In this document: positions 1 through 5,718 of the stretch, piece by piece
How the letters are laid out: each line of letters opens with the position of its first letter
Numbering within the stretch: the stretch's first letter is position 1
Assembly: GCA_003230435.1 (NCBI GenBank)
Contig: QIDW01000094.1
Span: 1 to 8,020, forward strand
Direction of reading: 5' to 3'
DNA: 8,020 nucleotides
DNA from: Acidimicrobiia bacterium
GTDB lineage: Bacteria > Actinomycetota > Acidimicrobiia > Spongiisociales > ZC4RG35
Notes under the pieces: generated by a model
The model's input: only the letters and a program-made list of their open reading frames with translations
The model's database searches: none
Told to the model about the DNA's origin: nothing
Made by a program: the position numbers and the translations under genes

Positions 1-611
1 ACGTTTCGAAGGCGGAGCCGGCGTTGCCTTCGGCGATGCCGGCGAAAGTGGCCACTACGTCCGCTGCCTTCAGCTCCGTGCCGTCGAAATAGGTCACACC
101 CTGACGCAGATTGAACGTCCAGACGTCGTTGGTGGCGTTGGCCTCCCAGCTCTCCGCCAGCACCGGGACAGTGTTCAGCTCAGCGTCAGAGAAAACCAGG
201 TACTGACCGGTCTGACCGAACATGGTCAAACCACCCTCATCATTGATCAGCACCGGTTCGATCCCCACGGCGGGAGCCGGGATGGCCGCTCGCACCGTGA
301 CAGGTCCTGCCGGCGTAGCGGTTGTGGTTGGGCCAGCAGCGGTTGTCGCGGGGCCTGGTGCGGTTGTCGCGGCGCCAGCGGCAGTAGTGGTAGCCGCTGT
401 TGTCTCCGGTGAGCAGGCTGCGACCAGGATTCCCAGGGAAGTCAGGGAAACGCCGGCGAGGGTGCCACAGGGTGCCACGGCGGATGAACTCCCTGCGAGT
501 GATCTTCCCGTACGAGTACTCGTCAATCAGGTGGTTTTGGACCTCGCTGGACTGTCGGCGTATGGCGTCTGCGCGCTCCTGATCCGCTCGCTTCTTTGCT
601 CTATCCCTCAT
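1..611 (-). pseudogene. Family-5 ABC transporter solute-binding lipoprotein, frameshifted and cut by the window edge
   Basis: Extracytoplasmic binding protein of the peptide/opine/nickel type (SBP_bac_5), which would deliver a substrate to an ABC permease. The ATG at 609-611 follows a strong Shine-Dalgarno (GGAAGGAG, 617-624). The N-terminus carries a Tat motif (TRREFIRR, residues 38-45). In the next frame the sequence continues into a hydrophobic segment and a lipobox (LVAAC), then a Thr/Ala/Pro/Gly-rich linker. After that comes the mature domain, with family hallmarks LAESWE and WTFNLRQGVTYFDGTEL. The two parts are in different frames because of an exact 10-bp tandem duplication at 459-478. 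Removing one copy restores a continuous protein reading RRGTLAGVSL. As it stands, translation from the ATG gives a 123-residue product ending at 240. A GTG at 476-478, lying in the body frame behind a GGGAG, could start a shorter protein, but it would lack the Tat arginines. The C-terminus lies beyond position 1. The family call is firm; whether the shift is real or an assembly error is open. Confidence 0.85.
459..478. repeat. Exact 10-bp tandem duplication causing a frameshift
   Basis: The unit AGGGTGCCAC occurs twice back to back (459-468 and 469-478) with no mismatch. It sits inside the signal-peptide coding part of the minus-strand binding-protein gene. Ten bases is not a multiple of three, so it moves the downstream lipobox and mature domain out of the frame of the start codon. 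Removing one copy joins the Tat motif to the lipobox in one frame, which is strong evidence that the duplication is the lesion. Confidence 0.9.
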
Positions 612-708
612 AGTCGCTCCTTCCGGGTGCGCGAGGACAGGAACAGATCTCTCCCGGGGACGCCTCTCGCAGTTCCTGGGACCCTACACCGCCCATCCAA
701 CGCCCGCC

Positions 709-734
709 GTGACGATCGCATAGGGGTTCGTCAC
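709..734 (-). other. Inverted repeat overlapping the P450 stop codon
   Basis: GTGACGA at 709-715 is the perfect inverse of TCGTCAC at 728-734, with a 12-nt loop. The TGA stop of the P450 (731-733) lies in one arm. There is no U-tract, so this is not a standard intrinsic terminator. It could be an intercistronic hairpin affecting mRNA stability or partial termination between the P450 and the binding-protein gene, which are 119 bp apart. A chance repeat is also possible. Confidence 0.3.
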
Positions 735-1900
735 CGAACGGCCCACCGAACGTGGACAGTGGGGGGAGCACGGAATATCAGACCGTCGGTCTCCTGGACT
801 GGAAAAGGATCTGGCTGCAGATCATGCAGTTGATCGAGCACAGCATCGACGGCAGCTCTCGCCTCGACTCGGGCGAGATGGATGCCGAGACAAGCATGCG
901 GGCCGCGAGCGAAGGCGAGATGCTGTTGGGCGTTGTCACGATGAACATCGAACCGGTTCGGGTCGACGAACAGTGCGGGATCGCGGTTGGCGGCCGCGAG
1001 CGATACTCGGACGAGGTCGCCCCGGCCAATGGAAGCTCCGCTCAGTTCGACCGGCCGTGTGGCGTAACGATCTACGACTGCCGCGGCGGGCTCGAGGCGC
1101 ATCGCCTCCTCGACGGCGCTCGCGACAAGCGACCGATCTGCCCGGACCTCTCGAAGGGCCTCAGGGTACCGAAGCAGGTGCTGAAGAACCGTTGCCGTAT
1201 TGCTCTCCGACGTAACGATTCCGCCGAAGAGCAATACGGCGACATTGGAGACGATCTCATCAATCGAAAGGGTCCGACCAGTCTGAACCGACGCCAGAAG
1301 CGCACTGTCGACCATGTTGGCGGTCACAGCGGTGTTCAGACTTCGGAACGCGGCTCTCCCCGCCTCAGGGACGTCTCCTCCAGCCGTCACGTCGTGGACT
1401 GAGGCGACGATGGCCTCGTACCATCCGAGCAGCTCGGCGACTCCAACCCCCTCGAGGTCGAGCACGCGTGCCATCACGACCACCGACAAAGGAGCAGCGA
1501 TACCCGCCCGCAGGTCCCCGCTACCAAGTGGCGCGATCTCGCGCACAAGTTCGCCGGCGCGATCGCGGGTCCAGTCCGAGAACCGAACCCGTACTTCTGC
1601 GGATCGAAAGGGATCGACGAAAGGTTGGCGGTGCCGCTGATGTGCGATGCCGTCGAGAGACAACATGCTCGGTCCGATCACCTGCGCGGTGGAGAAGCGA
1701 GGATCATCGACAGTGAACGTCTCCGCGTCCCCCATGACGCGAATACACAGGTCTCGGCGGGTGACCATCCATCCGTCAAAGGCCGGAATCCACGAGACGG
1801 GCTCGTGTTCACGCAGTCTTGCGAGCAGCGGATGTGGGTTGGCAGACAACTCCTCGATCGTGACAGACGATCCGATGGGAGAATGGCGACGGTCGCTCAT
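731..1900 (-). CDS. Cytochrome P450
   Basis: Soluble bacterial cytochrome P450 of 389 residues, a normal length for the class, with no membrane anchor. Visible landmarks are the C-helix HQRHR (87-91), the K-helix ExxR (E265-R268), a PERF-like region (DPNRF, 313-317) and the haem loop FARGPHACLG (330-339), in which Cys337 is the haem thiolate. The I-helix reads FGGIVTSES (225-233). The usual A/G-G-x-D/E-T has Val229 in place of the acid, while Thr230 is kept. Electrons would have to come from a ferredoxin and reductase outside the window. The ATG overlaps the mttB stop as ATGA (1897-1900), with a GGAG ten bases upstream, so the two genes are probably translationally coupled and function in one pathway. 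A role in oxidative removal or activation of an N-, O- or S-alkyl group on the same substrate is inference from context. Substrate and CYP family cannot be assigned by eye. Confidence 0.93.
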   Translation of the reverse strand: MSDRRHSPIGSSVTIEELSANPHPLLARLREHEPVSWIPAFDGWMVTRRDLCIRVMGDAETFTVDDPRFSTAQVIGPSMLSLDGIAHQRHRQPFVDPFRSAEVRVRFSDWTRDRAGELVREIAPLGSGDLRAGIAAPLSVVVMARVLDLEGVGVAELLGWYEAIVASVHDVTAGGDVPEAGRAAFRSLNTAVTANMVDSALLASVQTGRTLSIDEIVSNVAVLLFGGIVTSESNTATVLQHLLRYPEALREVRADRSLVASAVEEAMRLEPAAAVVDRYATRPVELSGASIGRGDLVRVSLAAANRDPALFVDPNRFDVHRDNAQQHLAFARGPHACLGIHLARVEARAAVDAVLDQLHDLQPDPFPVQETDGLIFRAPPTVHVRWAVR

Positions 1901-3447
1901 TCTGGCATGGCTCCGCCCTCAGAAGTCCGCCGCTCCACGAAGGCGTCGAGCTCTTCTCGGACCGAATCCTCGAGGGCTGGCGCCTCGAAGTCAGTGACGA
2001 TCTGCTTCCAGATCGGGTTCGCTCGCTCGGTCGCCGTTTTGGAACCCTCTTCGGTCCACTGCCCGAAATTCTGGCGCGTGAACACAATCGGCTCATAGAA
2101 CGCCGTGGAATAGCGCTCCAGCGTGTGTTGCGTCCCGAAGAAGTGCCCACCCGGTTCGACTGACCTGATCGCATCTACGGCGATGTCGGCCTCCGACGTA
2201 TCTAGCGGCTGGAACACTTCGGCGAACATCTGGACCATCTCGACGTCGAGGATGAACTTCTCGAACGAGGCGCTCAGGCCGGACTCGACCCATCCCGCAG
2301 CATGAATGATGATGTTGGCGCCTGCGAGGACGGCACCCATCATGTTCATCATCGTCTCGTATCCGGCCTGGGCATCGGCAATGTTGGATGTGCTGACGGC
2401 GGAAGAACGCCACGGAAGTCCGACGTGGCGAGCGAGCTGACCGCTTGCGAGCGCCGCTTTGACCGCTTCTGGCGTGCCAAAGGCCGGGGCACCCGACCGC
2501 ATGTCGACATTCGACGTGAATGCTCCGTAGGCAACGGGTGCGCCGGGACGAACGATCTGAGCAAGGGCGATGCCGGCGAGTGCCTCGGCATGCTGCAAGG
2601 TCAGGGCTCCCGAAAGCGTCACTGGCGCCATCGCCCCGGACAGTGTGAACGGCGTGACGATCGAGACCTGGTTCTTCTCTGCGAACTGGATGAGCCCCAG
2701 GCACATCGGCACGTCGAGCTGGCGCGGAGAGTTGGTGTTGATGACCGTGTAGCAGTGGGCCTTCTCAACGAACTGGTCCTCGCTGAGGCCGAGGGTGATG
2801 CGCAGCATCTCGAAGCAGTCGGTCACTTTGCCGCGACCGCGCGAGTAGACGAACGGTGTCTTGTCGCTGAGCGTCATCATCGTCCTCATCATCTCGAGGT
2901 GTCGAAGCTCCAAAGGCACATCCTGAGGCTCGACCATCGGGTTGATCGTGTGAATCACGTCGAAGTGCTGCATCAGCCGGACGAAGTTCTCAAAGTCCTC
3001 CAACGTCCCTGTCCGCTTCCCGCGGTCGAGGTCGGTGGCATGCGGAGGACCGCCGGCCGGAATCATCACGACCTGGCGCCCGCCCACATGCACACGCCGC
3101 ATCGGCTCTCTCGGAGTGATGTCGAATTCGGCTGGTGCCGTGGCGAGGAACGCGGCCACTAGTTCGGGACCAAGTCGTACGAGTTGCGCATCCTCGTCGA
3201 CGGTGGCGCCCGCGGCGCTGAAGAGGGTGCGGGCTTCTGGCAAGAGCACCTGAATCCCGTCGTCGGCCAGGACCTCCAACGCGGCTTGATGGATGCGCTC
3301 GACTTGACCGTCTTCGAGAACCCGAAGAGGCTCGAATGGGTTGACGAGATGGCGATAGTGGGCGGTCGATGATGCTCGTGCTCCACGGTCCTTCGACCCA
3401 CGACGCCGCTGCCTGGGCCTGTCAGCCCTCCGCTGCTGCGCCATCAC
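1897..3447 (-). CDS. MttB-family corrinoid methyltransferase, non-pyrrolysine (MtgB-like)
   Basis: Member of the trimethylamine:corrinoid methyltransferase family (MTTB, COG5598), 516 residues. These cytoplasmic TIM-barrel enzymes transfer a methyl group from a methylated amine or betaine to the Co(I) of a partner corrinoid protein. Family blocks seen are the opening VERIHQAALEVLADDGI (49-65), TLEDFENFVRL (148-158), TPFTLSGAMAPVTLSGAL (265-282) and the C-terminal barrel part DAQAGYE and ANIIIHAAGWVESGL (358-391). There is no in-frame amber codon, so this is the pyrrolysine-free kind, whose studied members act on glycine betaine, proline betaine, carnitine or butyrobetaine. The N-terminus is Arg-rich (residues 6-24). 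The start is GTG at 3445-3447 or the adjacent ATG at 3442-3444. Neither has a well-spaced Shine-Dalgarno, and the upstream gene ends only 27 bases away, so coupling is likely. No corrinoid protein is encoded in the window. A second MttB lies on the other side of the locus. The substrate is unknown. Confidence 0.93.
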   Translation of the reverse strand: MMAQQRRADRPRQRRRGSKDRGARASSTAHYRHLVNPFEPLRVLEDGQVERIHQAALEVLADDGIQVLLPEARTLFSAAGATVDEDAQLVRLGPELVAAFLATAPAEFDITPREPMRRVHVGGRQVVMIPAGGPPHATDLDRGKRTGTLEDFENFVRLMQHFDVIHTINPMVEPQDVPLELRHLEMMRTMMTLSDKTPFVYSRGRGKVTDCFEMLRITLGLSEDQFVEKAHCYTVINTNSPRQLDVPMCLGLIQFAEKNQVSIVTPFTLSGAMAPVTLSGALTLQHAEALAGIALAQIVRPGAPVAYGAFTSNVDMRSGAPAFGTPEAVKAALASGQLARHVGLPWRSSAVSTSNIADAQAGYETMMNMMGAVLAGANIIIHAAGWVESGLSASFEKFILDVEMVQMFAEVFQPLDTSEADIAVDAIRSVEPGGHFFGTQHTLERYSTAFYEPIVFTRQNFGQWTEEGSKTATERANPIWKQIVTDFEAPALEDSVREELDAFVERRTSEGGAMPE

Positions 3448-3474
3448 TCCATCACAATCACGTTGCAGCCGACA

Positions 3475-4518
3475 CTACCGCTCGTCAGCTTGGTTCCCGC
3501 CGGTGGCTCGTCGGTTGCGGCGGTCGCGCTTGCGAGAAGACCCGGCTCTGGGGATTGGTCCCAAGCGGCGCTCGACGTCGTCGAAGTCGACCTGGGCCGA
3601 CGGCTCGTACGAGTCGACCACTCGTCGGATCTGGGCGATGTGCTCGGGGACAGATCCGCAGCAAGATCCGATGATCCGGGCACCGGCGTCGAGGGCCAAC
3701 TCCGCATAGGCAGACATGTCGTCTGCGGAGGTCGGGTACCAGAAGGTCCCATCGATCACTTGCGGAATACCACAGTTGGCCTTGGCAACAACCACCACAC
3801 CGGGATCAGCCTGGCGGATCTCGGCGGCCGCAACCACCACATCTGCTGGGCCCACACCACAGTTGGCGCCGACGGCAGCCGGGACGATCGAGGTGTGTTG
3901 CCACCAATCGGCCAGCCGGACAGGGGGGACTCCCATCATGGTTTTTCCATGGGTATCGAAACTCATTGTGGTGACGATCGGCAGGCCGGTGGTCTCCGCT
4001 GCCTCCACCGCGGCAGCCAGTTCCTCGGTGGATGACAGGGTCTCGATCCAGATGATGTCCGAGCCTGCCGAGGCCAGAGCACTCATCTGCTCGGTGAACA
4101 GTTCGACGGCAGCGGAATGCGTCAGCTCACCGAGAGGCTCGAACAGCAGCCCGGTCGGGCCGACTGAACCGGCGACAATCACCTCTCGGGCGGACTCCGA
4201 AGCGACTTCGGTGGCGACGGTGACGCCCGCCGTATTCAACTCCTCGACGCGGTCTCCTTTGCCATCCAGCTCCAATCTGGCCCTGGTGCCGCCGAAGGTG
4301 TTCGTGAGGATTATGTCCGCACCCGCGTCGACGAAACCACGATGAACCTTGGCGACGAGTTCCGGGTAATCGACATTCCACTGCTCCGGAGACCCCCCGG
4401 GTGTCAGGCCGAGTTCGAAGAGCGAGGTGCCCATGCCTCCATCTGCGACCAGACGTCCCCTCTTCTCCAAGAGGCCAGCGAGCGGGTTGCTTCCCGCCCT
4501 TCCTCGTACCCTGCTCAT
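3475..4518 (-). CDS. Homocysteine S-methyltransferase domain protein (BHMT/MetH N-domain type)
   Basis: Zinc-dependent homocysteine S-methyltransferase family protein (S-methyl_trans), 347 residues, about the size of the homocysteine-binding domain of MetH or of BHMT. It has no folate, cobalamin or activation domains. Visible motifs are VADGGMGTSLFELGL (24-38), LTNTFGG (71-77), GSVGPTG (117-123), GANCG with Cys220, and GSCCG with Cys286 and Cys287; these three cysteines are the family's zinc ligands. The tail from about 317 is basic and low in complexity. The ATG follows GGAAGGA at 8-base spacing. It is the first gene of the minus-strand operon, just before mttB. This suggests it moves the methyl group released by MttB, via a corrinoid protein, onto homocysteine to give methionine. 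Direct use of a betaine or S-methyl donor, as in BHMT or MmuM, is an alternative. The stop codon is TAG, and the frame stays open into mttB. Confidence 0.92.
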   Translation of the reverse strand: MSRVRGRAGSNPLAGLLEKRGRLVADGGMGTSLFELGLTPGGSPEQWNVDYPELVAKVHRGFVDAGADIILTNTFGGTRARLELDGKGDRVEELNTAGVTVATEVASESAREVIVAGSVGPTGLLFEPLGELTHSAAVELFTEQMSALASAGSDIIWIETLSSTEELAAAVEAAETTGLPIVTTMSFDTHGKTMMGVPPVRLADWWQHTSIVPAAVGANCGVGPADVVVAAAEIRQADPGVVVVAKANCGIPQVIDGTFWYPTSADDMSAYAELALDAGARIIGSCCGSVPEHIAQIRRVVDSYEPSAQVDFDDVERRLGPIPRAGSSRKRDRRNRRATGGNQADER

Positions 4519-4567
4519 GCCGACCGTCCTTCCGATCGACCGCCTGCGGGAAAAGCTCGCATAACAG

Positions 4568-4597
4568 AAAAAACCGCCCGAGCCTTCGGCTGAGCGG
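4568..4597 (-). terminator. Intrinsic terminator in the leader, 50 bp before the first gene
   Basis: On the minus strand CCGCTCAGCC (4588-4597) pairs with GGCTCGGGCGG (4574-4584) across a GAA loop. The stem has ten pairs including one U-G wobble and a single bulged C. Six Ts follow directly (4568-4573). It points toward the homocysteine methyltransferase gene and lies upstream of its Shine-Dalgarno, with no upstream minus-strand gene to terminate, so premature termination control is the simplest reading. Confidence 0.8.
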
Positions 4598-4615
4598 CAC
4601 CGGCCGCTTTAGCCG
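4587..4615 (-). promoter_or_regulatory. Antiterminator hairpin competing with the leader terminator
   Basis: On the minus strand CGGCT (4611-4615) pairs with AGCCG (4587-4591), and GCGGC (4603-4607) pairs with GCCGC (4594-4598). The internal loop is AAA/TC and the apical loop CGGT. Its 3' arm contains all of the 5' arm of the terminator, so only one of the two hairpins can exist at a time. A shorter alternative, CCGGC with GCCGG in the same stretch, is also possible. Confidence 0.6.
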
Positions 4616-4720
4616 GATTTCTAGAGCGCCCGCAAGCTGGTCAATCAAATTGGCGCTTTCTCTAGGCGACCCTACCACTCCGAGTCCAACTCAGGGTCGA
4701 CGCTGATGACGATCCATGGT

Positions 4721-4726
4721 ATTTTA
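4721..4726 (-). promoter_or_regulatory. Candidate -10 box for the minus-strand operon
   Basis: TAAAAT on the minus strand matches TATAAT at five of six positions and stands out as AT-rich in a GC-rich intergenic region. It predicts a start near 4714, which places the whole structured leader in the transcript. At 16-18 bp spacing there is no good -35 hexamer, which is what an activator-dependent promoter would look like. The start site is predicted by eye only. Confidence 0.4.
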
Positions 4727-5562
4727 TGCCGCAGAGAGTGAAGCTATGTTGCATTCCATGCAACGCCCAGAGGAGAGTTACCACGTCCACCCATCAGTCG
4801 CTTCAGCGGGCCATCGCCATTCTGCGGGAGTTCTCGGAACGGGACCCCGCACTAACCGTCAGCGAGATAAGTCGACGCCTTGGCCTCCACAAGAGCACCG
4901 TGTCACGCATCCTGGGAACACTCCTCGAAGAAGGCGTCGTCTGGCACAATCCAGAGACAGGGCGCTACTCGCTCGGGATGGCCATTGTCGAGATGTCCGG
5001 TGTGGCACTAGGACAGATCGACGTGCGCGCCGCCGCCATTCCGCACATGGGGGGACTCGCGGCCGAAACCAGCGAAACGATCACGGTCGCCGTCCGCCGC
5101 AGACGAGAGACTGTGACCGTTGTCCACCTCCCGAGCACTCATTCGATTCGTCACGTCATGTGGATTGGCCGGCGACTCCCGCTCCGCACCACAGCCGCCG
5201 GAAAGGCGTTGCTGGCATCGATGCACGCTCGCGGCGAGGACTGGCGTGCTCTCGTGGGAGTACCCGAAGATGACCGACCGACCGACTGGGAAACCACATT
5301 TGAGGCCGAACTGGCCTCCATCGCCAACCGTGGCTATGCCGAGGATTCGGATGAAGTCGATATCGGGACCGCAGCTATCGCCGCTCCGGTCGTCGATCAC
5401 ACCGGGGAGGCTGTCGCAGCGCTTTCGATAAGCGGACCGAGCACGCGGTTCGGCCCCAAAGCTCGGGACACCACCGCTCCGCTGCTGATCGAAGCTGCCA
5501 ACGCGGTCGCCGCCGACCTCGGCATGCAACGGCCGGCCGAACTCGCCGGGAGGCGTCGATGA
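4726..5562 (+). CDS. IclR-family transcriptional regulator
   Basis: IclR-type regulator of 278 residues as called, slightly long for a family of about 250. An N-terminal winged helix-turn-helix covers about residues 24-85, with the recognition region LTVSEISRRLGLHKSTVSRI at 43-62. The C-terminal effector-binding domain covers about 98-268 and includes LPLRTTAAGKALLA (151-164), DIGTAAIAAPV (212-222) and AALSISGP (231-238), all standard for the family. The start is uncertain: ATG 4726 and GTG 4738 are the only usual codons before the HTH, neither with a good Shine-Dalgarno, and an AGGAGA at 4770-4775 is followed by no usual start codon. The leading residues include Cys8, Cys9 and Cys12, encoded across the 17-bp palindrome. 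It is divergent from the methyltransferase operon and upstream of ynjE-like and mttB2, so it is the obvious local regulator. Its effector is probably the substrate or a demethylated product, by inference. Confidence 0.92.
   Translation: MPQRVKLCCIPCNAQRRVTTSTHQSLQRAIAILREFSERDPALTVSEISRRLGLHKSTVSRILGTLLEEGVVWHNPETGRYSLGMAIVEMSGVALGQIDVRAAAIPHMGGLAAETSETITVAVRRRRETVTVVHLPSTHSIRHVMWIGRRLPLRTTAAGKALLASMHARGEDWRALVGVPEDDRPTDWETTFEAELASIANRGYAEDSDEVDIGTAAIAAPVVDHTGEAVAALSISGPSTRFGPKARDTTAPLLIEAANAVAADLGMQRPAELAGRRR
4748..4764. promoter_or_regulatory. Perfect 17-bp palindrome, candidate IclR-family operator
   Basis: GTTGCAT-TCC-ATGCAAC: two perfect 7-bp arms around 3 bases. Size and form fit operators of IclR-family regulators. 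Its centre (4756) lies about 42 bases upstream of the predicted minus-strand start, the position of a class II activator site. It also lies within codons 8-13 of the iclR reading frame, where binding could block elongation and give autoregulation. The binding protein is presumed to be the adjacent IclR-type product. Confidence 0.6.
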
Positions 5563-5701
5563 CCCTGCGATCCGGCCACCCTGACTCTCTGAGCTCCAAA
5601 AACCCTGTCATACGCCGGGCATTCACCCGTTCGGATCACAGCTCGGCCGAGACCGACACGTCAGGGCATGCAAATCGACCAATCAACCAGTTCGCAGCTG
5701 C

Positions 5702-5709
5702 AAAAGGAG
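5702..5709 (+). promoter_or_regulatory. Ribosome binding site fixing the sulfurtransferase start
   Basis: AAAAGGAG lies nine bases before the ATG at 5719. The in-frame ATG at 5668 has no comparable site, and the residues it would add look unlike the start of a rhodanese domain. The 5719 start is therefore preferred. Confidence 0.75.
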
Positions 5710-5718
5710 CTCACACTC

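Larger units (their letters stand above)
4519..4714 (-). promoter_or_regulatory. Structured 5' leader of the methyltransferase operon (candidate attenuator/riboswitch)
   Basis: About 196 bases between a predicted transcription start near 4714 and the homocysteine methyltransferase ATG. In transcript order it can form four structures. The first is a 7-bp stem (4693-4699 with 4667-4673) enclosing a small hairpin, GAGT/ACTC (4682-4692). The second is a 10-bp stem (4660-4665 and 4652-4655 with 4621-4630) with an AAAG bulge and a 21-nt loop. The third is an antiterminator hairpin (4587-4615), and the fourth is an intrinsic terminator (4568-4597). The last two exclude each other. This is the architecture of a transcription attenuator or riboswitch acting on the downstream genes. 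I do not recognise the consensus of SAM, SAH, cobalamin, THF, glycine or guanidine riboswitches. The pairings are seen in the sequence; the switching role is inference. Confidence 0.6.

Noticed and set aside
310..405. Degenerate repeated GCGGTTGTCG-like units
   Set aside because: Explained by the repetitive Thr/Ala/Gly/Pro linker codons of the binding protein, not a separate repeat array.
222..833. Plus-strand open frame of 203 codons, rich in Ala and Val at its start
   Set aside because: It is antisense to the binding-protein linker and the P450 end. The Ala/Val run is the mirror of the Thr/Ala linker codons, and there is no recognisable domain.
2302..3162. Long plus-strand open frame of 286 codons antisense to mttB
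   Set aside because: A GC-rich shadow frame of a firmly identified gene, with no ribosome site, no family features and a His/Arg-rich composition typical of antisense frames.
3463..4345. Plus-strand open frames (3463-4035 and 3716-4345) opposite the homocysteine methyltransferase
   Set aside because: They lie opposite a well-supported gene, show no domain signature and overlap each other in different frames.
4691..4717. Possible eight-codon leader peptide (minus strand, ATG 4715-4717 to TGA) at the start of the leader
   Set aside because: The predicted transcript starts at or after this ATG, there is no ribosome site and the codons (His, Gln, Arg, Pro) show no run of a relevant amino acid such as Met.
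5524..5530. ATGCAAC half-site inside the end of iclR, with similar half-sites near 5668 and 6124
   Set aside because: Single seven-base or shorter half-sites without a second arm; not supportable as operators.
5691..5704. Imperfect palindrome TTCGCAGCTGCAAA before the sulfurtransferase ribosome site
   Set aside because: Only twelve of fourteen positions are symmetrical, it does not match the 17-bp palindrome well, and such short GC-centred palindromes are expected by chance.
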